From Simmondsia chinensis (Eukaryota > Streptophyta > Magnoliopsida > Caryophyllales > Simmondsiaceae): a stretch of DNA of 64,000 nucleotides. This document shows, one piece after another, positions 34,257 through 44,639 of the stretch. The notes below the pieces were generated by a model that saw only the letters and a list, made by a program, of their open reading frames with translations, had not been told where the DNA came from and ran no database searches. Position 1 is the first letter of the stretch. Every line of letters begins with the position of its first letter. The stretch spans positions 4,848,501 to 4,912,500 of the forward strand of contig JAGTTD010000008.1 in NCBI GenBank assembly GCA_018398585.1, in the 5' to 3' direction. A program made the position numbers and the translations under genes.

Positions 34257-35440
34257 ATGGCTGATGCAACCTCCTCAACCACCACTCCCCACGCCGTAGT
34301 CCAGCCTTTTGCAGCTGGTGCAGCTGGTGGTTCGGCCCTTTCCTCCCCGTTCAATGTCTCAAATATTAGACATCAAATTTCTTCTACATTAGATCTAACT
34401 GATCCCTCCACATATTTAATATGGCTCAGATCTTTTCTCTCTGCTTGTAGAGGTTATGCTGTGGATGATCACCTTGATGGGACCTTCTCTCAACCTGTTG
34501 TTTTAGATCCCAATTATCGCTATTGGAGGCAGATTGATAATCTTCTCATCTCCTAGATACTCGGTACTATCTCTCCCGACCTTGCTAGTGCTGTGTGTGG
34601 TAGTGATGATGATATGACTGATGCATCGCTTTGGAATTCTATCACCAGACTACTAACTTTGCTCAATCATGTCAGTTGCAATTTAAACGTGAATTGACCA
34701 ATATTAAGAAAGGCAATCTCTCCATGTTAGCATATCTCATGAAGATTAAATCTCTGGCTGACAATCTCAAGTCTGTCAATGCCTTTATTACTGATGTTGA
34801 TATGGTTCTAGCCACTGTGGATGGTCTGTCTGATGAAAAAGGATTTTAGTGCTGTGTGTACATCTATTACATCTCGTGTTCCCTTCCCGTCCTTTATTGA
34901 GGCCTGGTCTATATTGATGAATGAAGAATCTCGCCTTAAGAATATCAATGCAGATACTCCAATTGTTCTCCTAGCCGCTGGTTCTCCGGCTGCACCCCCG
35001 GCCACCCAGCCGTCCATGGCTGTGGGAGCCGCCACGGCACAGAAGCAACCGGCTGCCACCGAGCAACCGGCCACTTTCCCCGCTCACCAATAGCAGTCCA
35101 GTTTTGGAAATCAATATGGTAATGGTTAAGGTAATGGTGGTGGACGTGGAGATCGTGGTAATGGACATGATCGTGGTAAAAACGGTCAAGGTTATGGAAA
35201 TCAGTGGATGCCGAATATGTGGGGTCCAAATTATAGGGGAATGACGCACATGCCGTTTATCCCACAGTTCAACACGCAATATCGACCTTCTCCTTTCGGT
35301 TCTACTCCTTCTAGTGGTAATGTTTCTAATCGACAATTTCATCCAGCAAATAATGTTTATACCACTGGCTATAGTTTTTACCCAGGTTTTGATGCAAGTC
35401 AGTTATCTCCACAATATTATACTAACCTACTCTTGACCCC
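34257..35440 (+). pseudogene. Ale-like gag
   Basis: The likely start is the ATG at 34257. The N-terminal part reads LDLTDPSTYLIWLRSFLSAC and GYAVDDHLDGT, typical of copia gag. A TAG stop at about 34554 and later frame changes break it; pieces continue at 34631-34849 and 34821-35093. A Gly/Asn/Arg-rich segment (about 35110-35200) precedes the protease. No intact CCHC zinc knuckle was seen. Confidence 0.8.
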
Positions 35441-38400
35441 TCTTGGGTCATGGATAGCGGGGCTTCCTCCTACATGACAAATAATACAGGTATCCTAACA
35501 TTCTTGTCTCCATACACCGGGTCTGATAAAATTTTAGTTGGTAATGGCGCTTGTCTTTCCATTGCTGGTATTGGGTCATGTTTCATATCTACTCTTGTAG
35601 GTCGCTTTGTTTTAAACAAAGTTTCATTTGTCCCTGGTCTCTCCAAAAATTTACTTTCCGTTCGTTAATTCTGTTCAGATAACAATTGTCTTCTCGAATT
35701 TGACTGTTTTGGTTTTTCTGTTAAGGATCCTAAATTGAAGTCAATTATCATCCGCTGTGTCAGTTCGGGGCCTCTCTTCACAGTACCAGGATCAACTATC
35801 GTCACTACATTGTTCGTTGCTTCACGAGTCTCCTCTTCTGTTTGGCACTGTCGCTTAGGCCATCCAGGAGAGCTCGGTATGTCATTCTTAGTCAAACAAA
35901 AATTTATTTCCTATTCTAGATCCTTAGAGTCTAGTTTGTGTCATGCTGGCCAGCTAGGCACGTATAGTCGTTTACCTTTTCAGAAGTCTGTTTCTAATAC
36001 TATGTGTCCTTTCGACATTGTTCATTCCAATTTATGGACATCACCTGTTTTTAGTTTCAGTGGTTATAAATATTATTTGTTATTTTTGGATGATTATTCT
36101 CATTTTGTGTAGATTTACCCGATGCGTTCTAAATCAGAGGTGTTTGATTTGTTTCTTCAATTCCATGCACTTATCTTAAATCAAATTGGGGTGAAAATCA
36201 AACAGTTTCAATGTGATAATGGGATTAAATATATTAATCGTGATTTTAATGCACTTTTTATATAGTGGGGTATTCTTAGTTGGATCTCGTGCCCTTATAC
36301 ATCCCAATAAAATGGGAAAGATGAACGTATGCACAAAACTATTGGTAATATGATGCGATCTCTCCTTTTTCAAGCTTGTGTGCCTCTAGAGCATTAGGTT
36401 GAGGCTGTGTCTGCTGCTACTCATATCATCAACTTATTCCCCTCTACTGCTATTAAAAAAAAGATCCCATAGCAAAACTTATTATAAACAAAAGGTTGAC
36501 TATGATCACCTTCGTGTTTTTGGGAGTGCCTGCTATCCTAATTTGACTGCTACTGCTCCACATAAACTTGCACGTCGGTCTACTTTACATGTTTTCCTAG
36601 GCTATCCACCGGATCATAAGGGGTACAAATGCTTAGATCTTTACACGAACAAAGTCATTATTTCGAGACATGTTGTGTTTGATGAAACATATTTTCCTCT
36701 TGCTCAATTGGGTATCTTCTCTCAAGAAATGATGACTCGGCTCCATCAGGTGTTCTCATCACCTCTTACTTCTTCCCCTTTCACTGGAACAGACTCGGCT
36801 TCACTGCCCGTCATACCAACGCAGCCTGACACCTTGCCAAGGTTCACCCCATGTACCAGCCGAGCATGTTGCATCACCAATCCCCACACTGGTGCCCAGT
36901 TCACCCCATGTTCCAGCCATAACCGATGCACCGTGCCAGCCTCGGGATGCTTCCCGATCTCTTCATCTTATGGTCAGATGTTCCAAAGCCGATATTTTGA
37001 AACCACTTCTTAAACCATCTATGCTTGCTCACACTATGTTGCCCGAGGTTCCTTTCTCCTATAAGCAGGCTCTTACGGATCAAAATTGGAAGAACACTAT
37101 GCTTGATGAATATAATGCTCTCATTCGCAATCACACATGGGATCTTGTTCCTCCACCCGCTTAGGGTAACATTGTTGGCTCTAAATGAGTTTTTCGCATT
37201 AAGCAAACATCTACAGGTGAAGTTGAACAATATAAAGCTGGGTTGGTTACACAAGGTTTCACACAAATGTACGGCATTGACTATGGTGAAACCTTCAGTC
37301 CTGTTGTTAAGCCAGCTACAGTTCGCATGACTCTCGCTCTAGCCACTTCTCATCAATGGCCTATTCATCAGCTTGATGTTAAGAATGCCTTTTTGAATGG
37401 TCATCTTAATGAAGAGGTTTATATGAAGCAACCTCCAGGCTTCATCAACTCTCAATTTCCTGATCATGTGTGCAAGTTGAACAAGCCTCTTTATGGCCTT
37501 AAGTAGGCACCCCGAGCATGGTACAATCGCTTCGCTTCCTTTCTATGCACGATTGTAAGTTTGATTCTTCACTATTTATTTTACGTCATGGCAGTGACAT
37601 GGCTATACTGTTGGTTTATGTGGATGATATCGTGCTCACGGCATCTTCTAATATGCTTCTTCAAGCTATAATTCGTTCTCTACATTTTAAATTCAATATG
37701 ATTGATTTGGGGCGGCTTAATTATTTTCTTGGAATCTCGGTTTCCCACTCTTCAGATGGCCTCTTCTTACCTCAGTCTAAATATGCTCACGGCCTGCTTG
37801 ATAAGACCAACATGCTCTCCTGCAAGCCTGTAGCCACACCTACAGATTCCAAGTCAAAACTTTCAAAAGATGATAAAGATCTTATGCCCAATCCTACCTT
37901 ATATCAATCTACAGTTGGTGCTCTTCAGTACCTTATTTTCACTCGTCCCTAGATCTCTTATGCTGTGCAACAAGTATGCTTGTTTATGTATGCTCCACTT
38001 TTACCTCATTGGATGGCCATCAAACGCATTCTCAGATACATCAAGGGCACCATTGATTATGGATTAATCATTTCTTCTTCTCGCGTGGATCACCTTGTGG
38101 CATATTCTGATGTAGGCTGGGCTGGATGTCCTGATACTCCCCGATCTACATCTAGTTTTTGTGTTTTTCTGGGAGGTAATCTTATTTCCTGGTCCTCTAA
38201 ATGTCAACCTGTAGTTTCATGTTCTAGCGCCGAGGCCGAGTATAGGGAAGTTGCCAATGCTGTTTCTGAGTGCTGCTGGATTCGCTCTCTCCTTGGTGAG
38301 CTTGGTCTTCTTCTTGCACGTGCCACTTTGCTTTACTGCAATAATGTCTCAGCTATGTACCTGTCCACTAATCCAGCGCAGCATGTTCATACCAAGCATA

Positions 38401-38560
38401 TTGAGATTGATATTCACTTCGTTAGAGAGCGTGTCCACATGGGTCTTATTCGGGTCCTTCACATACCTTCATCACAATAGACAGCCGATATCTTTACCAA
38501 GAATCTGCCGCGCCAACTTTTCCTTCTATTCAGACACAATCTTTGCATTCATTCATCTCC
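35441..38560 (+). pseudogene. Ale-like protease, integrase, RT and RNase H
   Basis: Protease: WIADSGASS-type region with DSGASSYMTNN at 35450. Integrase: WHCRLGHPGELG, then LCHAGQLG, where the second Cys of the zinc site is Gly, and FGSACYPNLTA at about 36510-36545. [42 protein letters not shown] and LLVYVDDIVLT with the YVDD catalytic residues (about 37610). RNase H: VAYSDVGWAGCPDTPRSTS, SCSSAEAEYREVAN and HTKHIEIDIHFVRE. Several TAG codons stand where relatives have Gln, and frameshifts occur in integrase. Confidence 0.87.
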
Positions 38561-38579
38561 TGCTTCGGTTGAGATGGGA

Positions 38580-38737
38580 TGTTATAGTATACTGTATAGT
38601 GGGCTATATTTGTAATGAGGTATAGTTGTATATATCAGGTCCATTGGGTCTATCATCATGTATATGTAAAACTCTATATATACGAGAGGGCTCCCCATTC
38701 TAGAGGTATCCAATTATTCCACAATTACCTTCTTTCA
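38580..38737 (+). repeat. 3' LTR of the Ale-like copia
   Basis: It is the partner of 33949-34105. A purine-rich ggttgagatggga (38567-38579) lies just upstream and serves as polypurine tract. Confidence 0.93.
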
Positions 38738-39012
38738 CTAAGTCCTATAAAAAAAATAATAATAATAACTTGAAGCATCAGGACTTGGATCTTCTTCTCT
38801 TGATTTAGGATCAACTTTCTCTTCAACTTGGATCGATTTCCTCTTGATCCATCACCTTGCAAAGCTTGGTATTAACATGATTAATCTTGATTTTTCATAA
38901 CTTTCTTATGAGTCACTTTCAAACAAGATTAGAGCAACTAAATACAATGACTCATTAAATGATTATTATCATCAAAATTACAATGTAAATGGCCTTTAGG
39001 GCCAACATACAA

Positions 39013-40370
39013 ATAGAGTGTAACACAATTACGAAGTCAGAAAAGAGACAGGACTAAGCTCAGCTGCCTCTTGCAGTGCAGAAGGTCGTATTACAGTATA
39101 AGTCTGTGTTTGAAGAGCCAACCCAATTGCCACAAAACAAAGTTGACTTTGATCACAGGGTACATTTAAAGGAAGGTACAAAGCCAATCAATGACAGGCC
39201 ATATAGGTACACAGTATTACAGAAGGATGCTATAGAACAATTGGTGAGAGAGTTGCTAGATAAGGGGCATATTCAACGCAGCTGCAGTACTTATGCCTTT
39301 GCTATTATATTAGTGAGGGAAAAGGATGGAGGGTGGAGAATGTGTTTGGACTATAGGGATCTTTACCAAGTTACTATCAAGGACAAGTTCCCTATACCCT
39401 TGGCAAAAGAATTACTTGATGAGTTGGGAGGTGCTAAATATTTTTCCAAGCAGAATTTGAGATACGGATATCACCAAATAAGAATGCAGAGCAGTGATGT
39501 GGAGAAAACTACCATTGGGACTCATATGGAACATTATGAGTTCTTAGTGATGCCCTTCGGTTTGACAAATGCCCCCTTGACATTCCAATCCTTAATGAAT
39601 TTTATCTTTGAGCAAATTTGAGAAAGTCTATATTAGTGTTTTTTTGATGACATATTAGTGTAAGTTCTACTCTTCTTGATCATGTGCAGCACTTGCAGCT
39701 CATGTTTGAGGTTTTGAAGGCTAATCAGTTGTATGTCAAGCGTAGCAAATGCTCTTTAACTGCCCAAGGAGTTTCCGCTGACCCAAACAAGATAGCTGCA
39801 GTTAGAGATTGACCTGTACCTACAACCTTGAAGCAATTGAGGGGTTTCTTGGGTTTAACAGGATACTACAAGAACTTTATCAAAAATTATGGCACTATAG
39901 CAAGACCACTGACAGATCTTCTCAAGAAAGAGGGGTGAAAGTGGCAAGTAATTACCCAAATTGCTTTTTAGCTGTTGAAGCATGTGTTATGTTCTGCACC
40001 TACACTAGCCTTACCAGATTTCAACAAGGCATTCACCATTAAAACAAATGCGAGTAATATTAGCATTGGGGCAATCCTTGTTTAAGAAGGACATCCTTTG
40101 GCTTATATCAGTAAAGTGCTAAGCAAACGACAGCAGATGTCTTCAGTTTATGAGAGAGAGTTATTATCTGTAGTATATGCAGTTAAAAAGTGGTAGCAGT
40201 ACTTGTTTAACAACACCTTTTTTATCAAGACAAATCAGAAAAGTTTGAATTTTCTCCTAGAGCAAAAGATTCATACTCATTTTCAACAACTTCGGCTCTC
40301 AAAGTTGATGGGGTTTTCTTACATCATTGAGTATAAAAGGGGAAGGAAAACATAATTGATGATGCTCTTT
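39013..40370 (+). pseudogene. Reina-like reverse transcriptase and RNase H
   Basis: This continues the gypsy polyprotein after the SIRE insertion. Motifs: FDHRVHLKEGTKPINDRPYR (39145 on), GGWRMCLDYRDL, FGLTNAPLTFQSLMN and FFDDILV (about 39640-39660, catalytic Asp pair). A stop (TGA) follows FEQI at 39619. Then come [33 protein letters not shown] and the RNase H phrase SSVYERELLSVVYAVKKW, interrupted by several stops. Confidence 0.88.
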
Positions 40371-41860
40371 CATGCATTTCAGGCCATGAAATCACTTGTA
40401 TGATCATATCTTCTGTTCAGTCTAACTTGTATGCTTCGCTTCAGTTATCTTGGCAACAAGATGTAGAATTGCAGTCCATCATTCAGAGATTACAGCAAGC
40501 ACCAAAAGAAGCTTCAAATTTTTCTTGGCAGGATAGTCAGTTGAAACGCAAGGGCAAGTTACTGGATGAAGGAATCTGGAACTCAAGAACTAGATCTTAC
40601 ACTGGCTTCATTCTTCTCGTATAGGAGGGCATTCAGGCTGCGATGCTACATTGAAAAGAATTAAGTCCCTTTTTTACTGGAAGGGGATGAACAAAGCAGT
40701 GGCAGAGTATGTGAAGGCTTGTGTGGTATGTCAGACTTGTAAGCACGAAAACATTGTCTGTCCTGGGTTGATTCAGCCTCTATCACTTCTTGAGTCAATG
40801 TGGACAGATGTCACCATGGGTTTGATCCAAGCCTTGCCGAGGTCTTTTGGTAAAGAAGTGATATTAGTAGTTGTGGATCGATTTAGTAAATATGCATATT
40901 TTGTGGCTCTATCTCATCCTTACTCCGCTTTTATTGTGGTTCAAGCTATATGGACAACATATATAAGTTACGTGAGATGCCTCAATCTATTGTCAGTGAT
41001 AGGGATACAGTTATCCAATGTGACTTTCGGCAAGCTTTGTTTTCTATTCAAGGAGTCGATTTGCACTTGTCCACTATATATCATCCTCAAACAGATGGTC
41101 CATCTTAAGTTGTTAATAGAGGCTTAGAGACCTATTTATGTTATATGTGTAGCACTAATCCTATTCATTGGGTTAAGTGGCTACCTTTAGCCGAATGGTG
41201 GTATAAGACCACGTGGCATACTTCTACAAACACTACTCCAAATGGAGTACTCTATAGCCGACCACCTTCGCTTCATATCCCTTAGTTGGTGAAATGCATG
41301 TAAAAGTAGTGGAGTGGAGCTTGCTCATCGAGAAGAAATGATAAATGTACTCAGATTTCACATTGACAGGGCTTAAAACCGCATGCGCCAGACAGCTAAC
41401 AGGAAGCGCATTGATAGAAATTTCGTTTCAAGGGCTTAAATTTATTTGAAACTTCATCCAAATGGGCAGATTTCCATTGCTTAAAGACATAATCAGAAGC
41501 CGTCCCCCAAGTACTTTGGTCCCTATTGTGTGCTTGCCAAGGTTGGGAAGGTGGCTTATAGACTTGATCCACCTCTTACAGCCAAGGTCCATGATACTTC
41601 ATGTTTCCCAATTAAAACCTGACTTTGGCACTCTTCCTCCTAGCTCTTTTACTGAAGTCCCTGATACATATGGAACGCCCTTGCTCGAGATTCCTGATGC
41701 AATTATGGATAGAAAGATGGTAAGAAGAGGCAACTGTGCAACTGTTGAAGTCCTAGTTAAATGACAGCACCAAGATGTTAAAGAGGCCACTTGGGAATTC
41801 TTGTATGACCTCTTGAAGAAGTTTCCTTCCTTCAACCCTTGAGGTCAAGGTTTAGTTCAG
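40371..41860 (+). pseudogene. Reina-like integrase with chromodomain-like end
   Basis: The zinc-binding region gives GGHSGCDATLKRIKSLFYW, then CVVCQTCKHENIVCP. The core gives VILVVVDRFSKYAYFVAL. The first catalytic Asp is missing (VTMGLI instead of a MDFI-type motif), as in the copy at 1-795. A frame change occurs near 40945. The C-terminal part (LIHLLQPRSMILHVSQLKPD at about 41560-41630, then KEATWEFLYDLLKKFPSFNP) matches the SH3-like and chromodomain region of chromoviruses. Confidence 0.85.
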
Positions 41861-41872
41861 CAAGGGGTTGTT

Positions 41873-42022
41873 ACAACAACAACAACAACAAACCCAGTGC
41901 CTCCAAGGGCTCCCGCATAAGCAGGGCCTGAGGGGTAGGTGTACGCAGACTTCCCCCTTCAGAGGGCTACCCTGAAAAAAGGCTATTTCTAAGGACCTCC
42001 AACCTAAGATGCTGGTACACAT
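41873..42022 (-). mobile_element. RTE-type 3' tail insertion
   Basis: The insert begins (aac)n, the complement of the (ttg)n tail, and includes gcctccaagggctcccgc as at 29985-30002. It is flanked by an exact duplication, caaggggttgtt (41861-41872 and 42023-42034), that contains the gypsy polypurine tract. At 150 bp it is an extreme 5' truncation or a SINE sharing the RTE 3' end. Confidence 0.87.
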
Positions 42023-42033
42023 CAAGGGGTTGT

Positions 42034-42354
42034 TGATACAGTTTATTAAGTGCATAAGCTGAAGTTTAGCTAGAACAAGCAGCTATAGGCACATGGGCAG
42101 TTGAGCTTGGGTTGTGGCGCGCCAAATTAGTAGTTAGGATATTATCAAATGTTGTTTGGAAGCAGTTGTAGCATGGGTAAAATGGGGACTCATGTATAAT
42201 CTTATCTCTTGTAATTGTAGGTATCTTTTGATGATCAAATGAAATTCATCTCTTTTTCCCTCCAAAACTCTCTTCTCTTTCTCCCTTAATACTTCTCAAG
42301 AATCCGTTACAAGCTTCTCGAGAGACTAAGATCCCCCCTGAAATAGTTGTATCA
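42034..42354 (+). repeat. 3' LTR of the Reina-like gypsy element
   Basis: It starts tgatacagtttattaag and ends gttgtatca, the partner of 1677-1984. Confidence 0.87.
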
Positions 42355-42359
42355 GCCCC

Positions 42360-42378
42360 TGCCCTATTATCATCCCTA
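42360..42378. mobile_element. MITE, right end (split by the gypsy insertion)
   Basis: tgccctattatcatcccta is the inverted partner of the start at 1334. See the left part at 1334-1676. Confidence 0.6.
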
Positions 42379-42427
42379 TTATGAAAAGGTTCAAATTAAT
42401 TCTTTATTTTTATTTAAAGCTGAATTT

Positions 42428-42862
42428 GCATTTGGAAATTTATCATTTTTTTAACACAAGAAATTTATTATATAGGTATCCTAATATTTAAGAATTGATT
42501 ACGTACTTTAATATATATAATTTGGTGCCGTGAAGTTTAAAGATTTTATCATTTAGTGCCTTTTCCAAAATTTGGTAGATTTTTATAAGAAATTGCTAAC
42601 ATGGAACATAATTATAATAATATATCAGTGTCCCTTATAGCACGAGATTTTGAATAAAAATATTGGAAAGGCTCACATATATTGTTGTAATCATGTACAT
42701 CAATAATATTTTATGGTGAAACACCAAGTTCTAGCATATGATGCCTAAGTGATAAAATGTTGAAACTTCAGGATACCTTATTATATATATTGAAATGTCG
42801 GAATCTAGGTGATAAATTTCCAAACCTCAGGGTACTTGAGTGATAAATTTCCTTTGTATTTT
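42428..42862. mobile_element. Foldback MITE of about 435 bp
   Basis: Left-arm segments ggaaatttatca and ttaatatatataatttgg, then gaagtttaaagattttatca, have complements in the right arm in reverse order (about 42745-42860). Non-coding and AT-rich. Superfamily not determined. Confidence 0.65.
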
Positions 42863-43334
42863 ATGATAAAATTATTTCATCGTCTTTTAGTTTGTATTTC
42901 AATGTTTGTTATAGAATAAGAGACTAATTTGGCTAAAAAACAAGGCCTGCAAATTATTTTAAACAAAAGAGAAAAAAAAAAGGGTGAGGAATGAATAAAC
43001 AAATATTAGAGACTACTGGACTAAATAATTCGGGCATATTTCAAAACTGTTCAATACTGATCCAAATCCAAAAGTCGAATGGTGCTAGTTACCATTTGAC
43101 CAAGTCATTAGTTTGGCGTTAATATCAATATGGATGAAATTTGCATCAAACAAACTAATTAGGATTGAGAATAAACCTTGCAACTATTATTTGGTTTGGT
43201 TCTCCATCAGAAAAATTTAACCTTCACTTATCTTTGGTTCAACTCGGCCTAAACTTGGACCAATGTACAACCCTATAAAATTTCGCTAAAGATTTCTGAT
43301 GTAGCATGATTAGAAACATTGGAAAATAGAAGAT
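42863..43334. other. Intergenic, nothing recognised
   Basis: AT-rich sequence with no open frame of note and no repeat structure I could pair. Confidence 0.6.
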
Positions 43335-44165
43335 TCTTATTGTTTGGCAACTAGGTAAAGGGAGGTAAAGAAAGGTAAAGATGGAAGGGTAAGGTAATAT
43401 CCTACCCTTATTTGAATATGTCAAATTAAGAGGGGTAAGGATAAAGAGGGGTAAATGAGTTACCCTTATTTGATAATTGGGTAAAGGGGTAAGGGTAAAG
43501 AGAGTTATAATTAAAATAAAGGTAAAAGTGTCTAAAAATTTTTAAAAATTACTCTTGTCCTCCTTTACCCCCTGTTTGGCAACGGGGTAAAGAGGGGTAA
43601 TTTTCTACCCCTGTTTGGCAAAGTTATTCGAAGGGTAAAGGGAGGTAATGGGGGGTAATTTTTTACCACCCTTTACCCCTTATTACCCCTCTTTACCCCC
43701 AATTTCTTTAACCCCCAAATTGGGGGGTAAATGGGGGTAAGTGTAATTTTTTTAAAAAATTTAACACTTTTACCCTTATTTTAACTATAACTCTCTTTAC
43801 CCTTACCCTTTTACCTAATTGCCAAACAAGGGTAGCTCATTTACCCCTCTTTACCCTTACCCCTCTTAATTTGATACATCCAAACAAAGATAGAATATTA
43901 CCTTACCTTCCCCCCCTTTACCCCTCTTTACCCTTACCCTCATTTACCTCTCTTTACCCTCATTTACCCTGTTGCCAAACAAAGCATTACCCCCCAATTT
44001 GGGGTTCAAGAAATTGGGGGTAAAGAGGGGTAATAGGGGGTAAGAAATTACCCCTCATTACCCCCTTTTACCCCTCAAACAAATTTGCCAAACAAGAGTA
44101 AAAAATTACCCCCATTTACCCTTACCCCTTATACCCCTCTTTACCTCGTTGCCAAATAGGAGGTA
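43335..44165. repeat. Large foldback built from gggtaa/ttaccc units
   Basis: The left side has ggtaaagggaggtaaaga, aagaggggtaaatgag and gggtaaaggggtaaggg. The right side repeats these as complements in reverse order (tcatttacccctcttta and others). An inner pair of cctgtttggcaacggggtaa and ttacctcgttgccaaatagg ends suggests two nested MITEs. Arms of some 200 bp surround a centre at about 43700. No coding capacity. Confidence 0.75.
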
Positions 44166-44639
44166 AGAGAACAAAGGGGAAAATTCTACTTTTAATTTTC
44201 ATAACCCAAGAATAAGAAAGAAACTAATAAAAGAGTTGAAAATAATCTAAATTGAATGAATAAAACCCTAGACTTCCTTTCCTTTAAATAAAGAAGCTTT
44301 TCCAACTATGCTAAAATTCTCTAATTAAGATCAACGATAGAAATTGTAATCCATGTGCTTCTTCTAACAATTCATGTGATCTTCCTAGTTACTTTATCAT
44401 CGCCTCTCAAATATGTCATCCCCTTGGCGTGGCCGATCGATATGTCTCTTAGATGCTAGCCACTTGACAGCTACCTCAAAGCAAACCCCATTGACATTAT
44501 TATCAATGGCATGGCATGTGCAATTCCTTTTGAACTGTTCCGAGACTGCACAGTGATTGTTCCTTCCATTGCATTTGTAGCTAATGAACAAAATCTAGTT
44601 AAACATACATGTGGCCAGGTAGATGCTAAGTATTAATTT
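44166..44639. other. Intergenic, nothing recognised
   Basis: AT-rich with short frames only. It may be an extension of the L1 relic to the right, but no motif was read. Confidence 0.5.

Larger units (their letters stand above)
33949..38737 (+). mobile_element. Ty1/copia Ale-like retrotransposon
   Basis: The element is 4,789 bp with 157-158-bp LTRs and a perfect TSD, ctaag (33944-33948 and 38738-38742). The order gag, protease, integrase, RT, RNase H is that of copia. Short LTRs and total length fit the Ale/Retrofit lineage, which is an inference. By hand count about a dozen substitutions separate the two LTRs. The coding region is almost complete but has multiple nonsense codons. Confidence 0.9.
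3986..39007 (-). mobile_element. Ty1/copia SIRE-like retrotransposon with many nested insertions
   Basis: On the minus strand the order is 5' LTR (29829-39007, interrupted), tRNA-Met primer site, gag, protease/integrase, RT, RNase H, polypurine tract and 3' LTR (3986-7055, interrupted). The flanks tacag (3981-3985) and tacaa (39008-39012) form a TSD with one mismatch. The LTRs are about 1.4-1.5 kb once insertions are removed. The LTR start tgttggccc, the gtgaattagg block near the LTR end and the pol sequence point to SIRE/Maximus, a lineage call made from memory of the group. Every gene is interrupted by stops. Confidence 0.85.
29829..39007 (-). repeat. 5' LTR of the SIRE-like element, interrupted twice
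   Basis: The LTR pieces are 29829-29962, 32940-33948 and 38738-39007. They align in sequence with the solo LTR 27690-29191. The two gaps are the RTE LINE and the Ale-like copia, each with matching TSDs made of LTR sequence. The right end reads gggccaaca, the expected terminus. Confidence 0.87.
1677..42354 (+). mobile_element. Ty3/gypsy Reina-like retrotransposon, interrupted by nested insertions
   Basis: It has two LTRs of about 310-320 bp in direct orientation, a tRNA-Met-type primer site, and gag, protease, RT, RNase H and integrase in gypsy order on the + strand. The flanks ccccc (1672-1676) and gcccc (42355-42359) fit a 5-bp TSD with one mismatch. About 35.5 kb of later insertions lie inside; the element itself is about 5 kb, usual for Reina. 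All genes are broken. The Reina assignment rests on LTR length, total size and the Tat-unlike pol sequence, so it is an inference. Confidence 0.82.

Noticed and set aside
34808..35342. Minus-strand frames across the Ale gag
   Set aside because: They are antisense to a copia gag with known order and have no motifs.
43335..44165. Telomere-like repeat
   Set aside because: The unit is tttaccc/gggtaaa rather than tttaggg, it occurs on both strands in a foldback, and the spacing is irregular.
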